17,432 nt of DNA, taken from positions 1-17,432 of the forward strand of contig JBBSUX010000041.1 in NCBI GenBank assembly GCA_038234045.1. Reading direction: 5' to 3'. A program made the position numbers and the translations under genes. The notes beneath the pieces are model-generated. The model ran no database searches, was not told the origin of the DNA, and saw nothing but the letters and a program-made list of their open reading frames with translations. Shown piece after piece: positions 12,541 to 17,432 of the stretch (positions are counted from its first letter, which is position 1; the number at the start of each line of letters is the position of its first letter). The DNA comes from JBBSUX01 sp038234045. GTDB lineage: Bacteria; Pseudomonadota; Gammaproteobacteria; Burkholderiales; Burkholderiaceae_C.

Positions 12541-13898
12541 GCGTCCTGACCCTGAGCGTGCTGTTCGGCATCGCTACGATCCTTTTCATGTTCTCGGGCG
12601 CGCCCATCGCTTTTGCGTTGGGAAGCGTGGCCGTCCTGTTCATGTACCTGTTCATGCCGTCTTCGGCGCTCGACACGGTTACCCAGAACGTCTATGAGGA
12701 AATGGCCAGCATCACGCTGCTTTCCATCCCACTCTTCATCCTCAAGGGCGCAGCCATTGGCAAATCGCGGGCCGGCCAGGATTTGTATGCCGCGATGCAT
12801 GTCTGGATGGGGCGCGTACCCGGCGGCTTGGGCATTGCCAACATATTTGCCTGCGCACTGTTCGCGGCCATGGCTGGATCCAGCCCCGCGACCTGCTCTG
12901 CCATCGGCAGCGCTGGTATTCCCGAGATGCGAAAGCGCGGCTATTCGCCGGGATTTTCCGCAGGAATTATTGCTGCCGGAGGCACTCTCGGCATTCTTCT
13001 GCCTCCCTCCGTCACGATGATTCTTTATGCGGTCGCGGCTGAGCAATCCCTGGGCAGGCTCTTCCTCGCTGGCATCGGGCCGGGAGTTTTGCTGGTCACG
13101 CTGTTTTCCATCTATGCCGTCTTTCGCTATCGCAAGGAACATGCATGGGCGAAGGCAGAATTCATGCGGAGCGGTACGGATTCGCCAATTCTTGCCCGTG
13201 AGCAGTTCACCCATCGGCAGAAATTTGAAATGCTGCCGCGCGTGCTGCCTTTCGTATTGCTCCTCATCGGAGTCATGGTGGCGCTGTACGGTGGATTCGC
13301 AACGCCCAGCGAGACTGCCGGGCTCGGGGCCCTGCTTGCTCTGGCGCTCATCGCTGGCATCTACGGCGTCTGGCGCCCACGCGATGTAGCTCCCATCCTG
13401 ACGGCCACGCTGCGGGAATCGACGATGCTGATGCTGATCATCGGCATGTCGCTACTGTTCTCGTATGTGATGAGCTACCTGCACATCAGCCAGTCGACCG
13501 CCGAGTGGATCGTCGGGATGCATTTCTCGAAGTGGGTCCTGCTCGCCTGCGTTTTGGTCATGGTCATCCTGCTGGGATTTTTCCTTCCACCGGTCAGCAT
13601 CATTCTCATGACCGCTCCCATCATCCTGCCGCCACTGAAAGCCGCCGGGTTTGATCTGATCTGGTTCGGCGTCCTGATGACGATCGTGATGGAAACCGGC
13701 CTGATCCATCCGCCGGTGGGTCTCAATATCTTTGTCATCAAGAACATCGCGCCGGACATTCCTCTGGGAGACATCATCCGCGGAGTGCTGCCGTTCGTCG
13801 TACTCATGTTCCTTGCGGTGCTGCTGATTTGCGTATTCCCTGACATCGCGATCGCACTGCCCGACGCGGTCATGGGCGCGGTCGGAAGCCCGCCATGA
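12537..13898 (+). CDS. TRAP transporter large permease, DctM type
   Basis: The large, transporting membrane subunit of the TRAP system, 453 residues with about 12 hydrophobic helices. Family signatures include FSGAPIAFALGSVAVL near the N-terminus, ITLLSIPLFILKGAAIGKS (about 59-77), the FAAMAGSSPATCSAIGSAGIPEM loop (about 108-130), and the closing METGLIHPPVGLNIFVIKNIAPDIPLGDI stretch. It is somewhat longer than typical DctM (about 425-430); the extra length looks to be a hydrophilic loop around residues 200-235 (KEHAWAKAEFMRSGTD...). The start ATG at 12537 overlaps the previous stop as ATGA, so the long in-frame extension back to 12384 is rejected. It overlaps mdcA in the same way. Confidence 0.93.
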   Translation: MSVLTLSVLFGIATILFMFSGAPIAFALGSVAVLFMYLFMPSSALDTVTQNVYEEMASITLLSIPLFILKGAAIGKSRAGQDLYAAMHVWMGRVPGGLGIANIFACALFAAMAGSSPATCSAIGSAGIPEMRKRGYSPGFSAGIIAAGGTLGILLPPSVTMILYAVAAEQSLGRLFLAGIGPGVLLVTLFSIYAVFRYRKEHAWAKAEFMRSGTDSPILAREQFTHRQKFEMLPRVLPFVLLLIGVMVALYGGFATPSETAGLGALLALALIAGIYGVWRPRDVAPILTATLRESTMLMLIIGMSLLFSYVMSYLHISQSTAEWIVGMHFSKWVLLACVLVMVILLGFFLPPVSIILMTAPIILPPLKAAGFDLIWFGVLMTIVMETGLIHPPVGLNIFVIKNIAPDIPLGDIIRGVLPFVVLMFLAVLLICVFPDIAIALPDAVMGAVGSPP

Positions 13899-15577
13899 GC
13901 GCGATGCGAGCACTTCCCGCGCGGGGCGCACGCGAGGCGCAACGCATCGGTCGCCTGTCAAGAGCTGGTGAGGAGCTTGGTGCGAACCTGAAAGGCAAGG
14001 TAGTTACGACGGCGCACATTACCGAACTGCTCAACGCAGTGCTCGAGCCGTTCGATCGCGTCTGCCTGGAAGGCAACAATCAGAAGCAGGCTGACTTCCT
14101 GGCGCGCGCTTTGCTCGATGTTGATATCGCCCGGGTCCACGACCTGCACATGGTGCAGTCGGTGCTTGCCTTACCCGAGCACCTGGACATCTTCGAATTG
14201 GGCATCGCGTCGCGACTCGATTTTTCGTTCTCGGGACCGCAAAGCACCCGGCTTGCACAGCTCGTGTCGGAACAGCGTATCCAGATCGGCGCCATTCATA
14301 CCTACCTCGAGTTGTTCAGCCGATATTTCATCGATCTGACGCCGCAGGTGGCACTGATCACAGCGCAGGCCGCAGACGCCGAAGGAAACCTTTTCACAGG
14401 GCCCAACACCGAAGACACACCCGTGATCGTCGAGGCGACTGCCTTCAGCGGCGGCATCGTGATTGCACAGGTCAACGAACTATGCGAAAGCCTGCCACGG
14501 GTCGACATCCCAGGCGGTTGGGTGGACTTCGTGGTGCAGGCGCCCAAGCCGAACCTGATAGAGCCGCTCTTCACCAGGGATCCGGCGCAGATTTCAGAAA
14601 TCCAGATCCTGATGGCCATGATGGCCATCAAGGGCATCTATGCGGAATATGGGGTACAGCGGCTCAATCACGGCATCGGTTTTGCCACCGCGGCCATTGA
14701 ACTCCTGCTGCCTACCTACGCGGAATCACTGGGCCTTCGCGGATCGATTTGCAGCCACTGGGCACTCAACCCGCACCCGGCGCTCATCCCCGCAATCGAG
14801 GCTGGCTGGGTCAAATCCATCCACTCGTTCGGCTCCGAGCTGGGAATGGAAGACTATGTCCGCGCGCACGGCGACCTGTTCTTCACGGGGCGCGATGGCA
14901 GCCTGCGCAGCAATCGCGCCTACAGCCAGGCAGCCGGACACTATGCCTGCGATCTGTTCATCGGCTCAACGCTTCAAATCGACCTCGACGGCAATAGCTC
15001 CACGGCAACGCTTGGGCGGATCGCCGGCTTTGGCGGCGCCCCCAATATGGGTGCCGATGCCCGCGGCCGGCGGCATGCGAGCCCTGCCTGGCTGAAGGCC
15101 GGCCGCGAAGCGCGTGACGGCCGCCACGGCGCATCTGGAACGCCCAGAGGCCAGAAGCTGGTGGTCCAGATGGTGGAGACGTTTCGTGAACAGATGCAGC
15201 CTGCATTCGTCGAAAAGCTCGACGCTTGGGAACTAGCCCGTCAAGCTGGCATGGAGCTTCCGCCCATCATGATCTATGGCGAAGACGTGTCGCACATCCT
15301 GACAGAAGAAGGCATCGCAAACCTTCTTTTGTGCCGCAGCGATGAAGAGCGGGAGCAGGCCATACGCGGTGTTTCCGGCTACACCCCGGTAGGGCTTGCG
15401 CGCGACAAGCGCATGGTGGAGAACCTGCGCGATCGGGGCGTTATCCGCAGACCGGCCGACCTTGGGATCGATCCCCGACACGCGACGCGCAATCTGCTGG
15501 CCGCCCGCTCCATGCGCGACCTGGTACGCGCCAGTGGTGGCCTCTACCAACCTCCCCCCCGCTTTCGCAACTGGTAA
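13895..15577 (+). CDS. mdcA: malonate decarboxylase alpha subunit (acetyl-carrier:malonate transferase)
   Basis: MdcA swaps the acetyl group on the carrier protein MdcC for malonate, producing malonyl-MdcC and free acetate in the biotin-independent malonate decarboxylase complex. The 560-residue product is close to the family length (about 550). Recognisable segments are EGNNQKQADFLARAL (about 59-73), HDLHMVQSVLALPEH, DLTPQVALITAQAADAEGNLFTGPNTEDTP, the RGSICSHWALNPHPALIPAIEAGWV block (about 282-306), the GSELGMEDYVRAHGDLFFTGRDGSLRSNR stretch, and GRIAGFGGAPNMGADARGRRHASPAWL. The ATG at 13895 overlaps the TRAP large-permease stop (ATGA) and has GGAAG six bases upstream, so uptake and catabolism are translationally linked. 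mdcC follows after 21 nt, with no mdcB between. Confidence 0.96.
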   Translation: MSAMRALPARGAREAQRIGRLSRAGEELGANLKGKVVTTAHITELLNAVLEPFDRVCLEGNNQKQADFLARALLDVDIARVHDLHMVQSVLALPEHLDIFELGIASRLDFSFSGPQSTRLAQLVSEQRIQIGAIHTYLELFSRYFIDLTPQVALITAQAADAEGNLFTGPNTEDTPVIVEATAFSGGIVIAQVNELCESLPRVDIPGGWVDFVVQAPKPNLIEPLFTRDPAQISEIQILMAMMAIKGIYAEYGVQRLNHGIGFATAAIELLLPTYAESLGLRGSICSHWALNPHPALIPAIEAGWVKSIHSFGSELGMEDYVRAHGDLFFTGRDGSLRSNRAYSQAAGHYACDLFIGSTLQIDLDGNSSTATLGRIAGFGGAPNMGADARGRRHASPAWLKAGREARDGRHGASGTPRGQKLVVQMVETFREQMQPAFVEKLDAWELARQAGMELPPIMIYGEDVSHILTEEGIANLLLCRSDEEREQAIRGVSGYTPVGLARDKRMVENLRDRGVIRRPADLGIDPRHATRNLLAARSMRDLVRASGGLYQPPPRFRNW

Positions 15578-15598
15578 TTAGCGGCAGGCCCGACTCGT

Positions 15599-15916
15599 AT
15601 GCAAACCCTGTCTTTTTCCTTTGCGGGCGACAAGCCCGCCGCAGCGTTCACTCCTCAACTGATCGGCGTCGTCGCTTCGGGCAACCTCGAGGTGCTGCTC
15701 GAGCACGATCCGGATGCGGGCGGGGAGTGCCATTTCAGCATCCAGACTTCGGCCTTGGGCTTCGATGTCATCTGGAATGCGGTGGTTGAAGACTTTCACC
15801 ACCGGCATGGCCTGGCTAACGTTCGATTCTCGATCCACGACATGGGTGCCACGCCTGCAGTGGTCAGTCTGCGTCTGGACCAGGCCGCAGCCACCTTGCA
15901 GGACGGCGAATCATGA
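15599..15916 (+). CDS. mdcC: malonate decarboxylase delta subunit (acyl carrier protein)
   Basis: This small carrier holds the malonyl and acetyl groups on a 2'-(5''-triphosphoribosyl)-3'-dephospho-CoA arm. The 105-residue product matches the family length. The modified serine is expected in the VVASGNLEVLLE motif (residues 24-35, Ser27), matching the serine near position 25 in Klebsiella MdcC. The second half (IWNAVVEDFHHRHGLANVRFSIHDMGATPAVVSLRLDQA) fits the family too. It begins 21 nt after mdcA with a modest GGCAGG upstream, and its stop overlaps the mdcD start as ATGA. The genes that build and attach its prosthetic group (mdcB, mdcG) are not in the window. Confidence 0.94.
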   Translation: MQTLSFSFAGDKPAAAFTPQLIGVVASGNLEVLLEHDPDAGGECHFSIQTSALGFDVIWNAVVEDFHHRHGLANVRFSIHDMGATPAVVSLRLDQAAATLQDGES

Positions 15917-16791
15917 AGTCGAGTTTTGCGGAATGCGATGCGCGCGAGCGAGTTGCGCAATTGCTCGACGATGCCAGCTTCAAGGAATGGCTCCCTCCCC
16001 AAGCGCGCGTCACAAGCCCCCATCTTGCGCAGTTGGGTATTCCGGGTGCGTTCGACGACGGAGTCGTCATCGGCTGTGGAAATCTTGACAGCCATGCCGT
16101 CTTTATCGCAGCGCAGGAAGGTGCATTCGTGGGAGGCGGTGTCGGGGAAGTCCACGGCGCCAAGCTCGTGGGTCTTTTCCGCAGGGCCATTCGCGACCGG
16201 CCCGAGGCCGTACTGCTCCTGGCTGAATCCGGGGGCGTTCGGCTCCACGAGGCCAACGCCGGCCTGATAGCAGTCAGCGAGGTGATGCGAGCACTACTGG
16301 ACACCCGGGCAGCAGGCATTCCCGTCCTGGTGCTGATTGGTGGTGCCAATGGATGCTTCGGCGGGATGGGGCTCGTTTCGCGTTGCGCTGACTACGTGAT
16401 CATGAGCGACAACGGTCGACTGGCGATGTCCGGCCCCGAGGTCATCGAAGCCTCGCACGGTGTCGACGAATACGACTCGCACGACCGGGCCCTGGTCTGG
16501 CGCACCACGGGCGGCAAGCATCGCTACCTCATGGGTGACTGCGATGATCTGGTGGAGGATGAGGTGCCTGCGTTCAGGGAGGCCGCGATCCGCGCGCTGC
16601 ATATGCGCAGGTCGATGGATCTTGACGCGCTGGAGGCAGAACATGCCTTGCTCGCCGGGAGGCTGCAGATCGCTTCCGAAGGCGCCGATCCGGTCCTGCT
16701 CTGGCAACGCTTGGGCGTATCCGATGCCGCACGGGTGCCGCGTATGGATACGGCAGAAATTCGAGCTGTGCGCACAGCTCTGCAGGACTGA
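15913..16791 (+). CDS. mdcD: malonate decarboxylase beta subunit
   Basis: MdcD, together with MdcE, decarboxylates malonyl-MdcC to acetyl-MdcC and CO2. The 292-residue protein has the crotonase/carboxyltransferase-type core. Visible motifs are LLLAESGGVRLHEA (101-114), VLIGGANGCFGGMG (140-153), the MSGPEVIEASHGVDEYDSHDR segment (172-192) and the WRTTGGKHR stretch (196-204), all as in known MdcD. The ATG at 15913 has AGGA nine bases before it and overlaps the mdcC stop. mdcE follows after four bases, consistent with the two subunits being made in equal amounts and forming one catalytic unit. Confidence 0.95.
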   Translation: MKSSFAECDARERVAQLLDDASFKEWLPPQARVTSPHLAQLGIPGAFDDGVVIGCGNLDSHAVFIAAQEGAFVGGGVGEVHGAKLVGLFRRAIRDRPEAVLLLAESGGVRLHEANAGLIAVSEVMRALLDTRAAGIPVLVLIGGANGCFGGMGLVSRCADYVIMSDNGRLAMSGPEVIEASHGVDEYDSHDRALVWRTTGGKHRYLMGDCDDLVEDEVPAFREAAIRALHMRRSMDLDALEAEHALLAGRLQIASEGADPVLLWQRLGVSDAARVPRMDTAEIRAVRTALQD

Positions 16792-16795
16792 AATT

Positions 16796-17432
16796 ATGTT
16801 GTGGACCCAACTTGTTGAGCAGCTCTTCGGCAGCAGCCACACGATCACCGCTACAGGTAGTCTTCTTGCTGGCACGGCGCAGTTCGAGGGCGCCACGCTT
16901 TCAGTGGTCGGCAGCACCGACCATGCGCCCATCGGCTACGAGATGGCATTGCGGCAGGCTCGCGTCGTGCTCGACACGATGGCATTGCACCCGGGCCGCC
17001 CGATCCTCATACTGGTGGATACGCAGGGGCAGCAGTTGCGACGACGCGATGAACTATTGGGTATCAACCGGGCCATGGCTCACCTCGCATGCACCGTTGA
17101 TCTTGCACGCCGTCGAGGCCATCGCACGCTCGGACTGGTTTATGACCAAGCGCTTTCGGGCGGCTTCCTGAGCACGGGTCTGATTGCCGACGCCTGCGAC
17201 GCGCTGCCCGAAGCCGAAATACGCGTCATGGGTCTGCCCGCAATGGCGCGGGTCACCAAAATCGCGCAAACGCGGCTGGCTGAGCTTGCGCAATCGAACC
17301 CGGTATTTGCGCCGGGCGTGCAGAACTATGTGGCGATGGGCGGTGTTCGGAGCCTCTGGATTGGCGACTTGCGTCGGTGTCTGCACGATGCGTTGAAGTC
17401 CGCCTCTACAAGCGACGAGCGCGCGCGCCTCG
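16796..17432 (+). CDS. mdcE: malonate decarboxylase gamma subunit, partial (right edge)
   Basis: The gamma subunit pairs with MdcD in the decarboxylation step. From the ATG at 16796 the frame is open for 212 codons to the end of the window, so the C-terminus is missing. Supporting segments are STDHAPIGYEMALRQARVVLD (about 40-60), PILILVDTQGQQLRRRDELLGINRAMAHLA (69-98), SGGFLSTGLIADACDALPEAEIRVMGLPAMARVTK (121-155), and NPVFAPGVQNY further on. These follow the MdcE pattern, including the SGG oxyanion-type turn. AGGA at 16785-16788 inside the end of mdcD provides the ribosome binding site. No frameshift is seen up to the edge. Confidence 0.92.
   Translation, partial: MLWTQLVEQLFGSSHTITATGSLLAGTAQFEGATLSVVGSTDHAPIGYEMALRQARVVLDTMALHPGRPILILVDTQGQQLRRRDELLGINRAMAHLACTVDLARRRGHRTLGLVYDQALSGGFLSTGLIADACDALPEAEIRVMGLPAMARVTKIAQTRLAELAQSNPVFAPGVQNYVAMGGVRSLWIGDLRRCLHDALKSASTSDERARL

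Overview
This is a GC-rich chromosomal window from a beta-proteobacterium of the order Burkholderiales. The best guess is Comamonadaceae or a close relative. The reasons are the block ppc / hemC-hemD-hemX-hemY / valS / galU, and a two-hairpin intergenic element around 5374-5422 built on AGCGCTT that resembles a dispersed repeat I remember from Comamonadaceae genomes. No tRNA, rRNA, CRISPR array, transposase or phage gene was seen.

Left part, 1-9692, is housekeeping. A partial ppc (PEP carboxylase) runs off the left edge on the minus strand. Divergent from it is a tetrapyrrole cluster: hemC (hydroxymethylbilane synthase), hemD (uroporphyrinogen-III synthase), and the membrane-anchored accessory proteins hemX and hemY. 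valS and galU follow on the plus strand. Several starts here are not textbook: hemC and hemD appear to use TTG, and hemX has a -10-like box so close to its ATG that its mRNA may be leaderless.

Middle, 9752-10951, has two minus-strand genes: a TusA/SirA-family sulfur-carrier protein and a GntR/FadR-subfamily regulator. The regulator diverges from the right-hand operon. The 153-bp divergent gap holds an AT-rich island, a 21-bp-spaced direct repeat and two candidate FadR-type operators.

Right part, 10952-17432, is one tightly packed plus-strand operon: a three-gene TRAP transporter (periplasmic binding protein, small and large membrane subunits), then malonate decarboxylase genes mdcA (alpha), mdcC (delta, acyl carrier), mdcD (beta) and mdcE (gamma, cut by the window edge). 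Four junctions are 4-nt start/stop overlaps, including the one between the transporter and mdcA. The reading is a malonate uptake and catabolism operon. The TRAP system would import malonate; MdcA would transfer it onto the MdcC prosthetic group; MdcD/MdcE would decarboxylate the malonyl thioester, leaving the acetyl-carrier for another cycle with net release of acetate and CO2; the GntR protein would sense malonate or a derivative. The gene order A-C-D-E without mdcB between A and C matches the Acinetobacter type, with the TRAP genes in the place of mdcLM. The remaining maturation genes (mdcG, mdcB, mdcH) would be expected just past the right edge.
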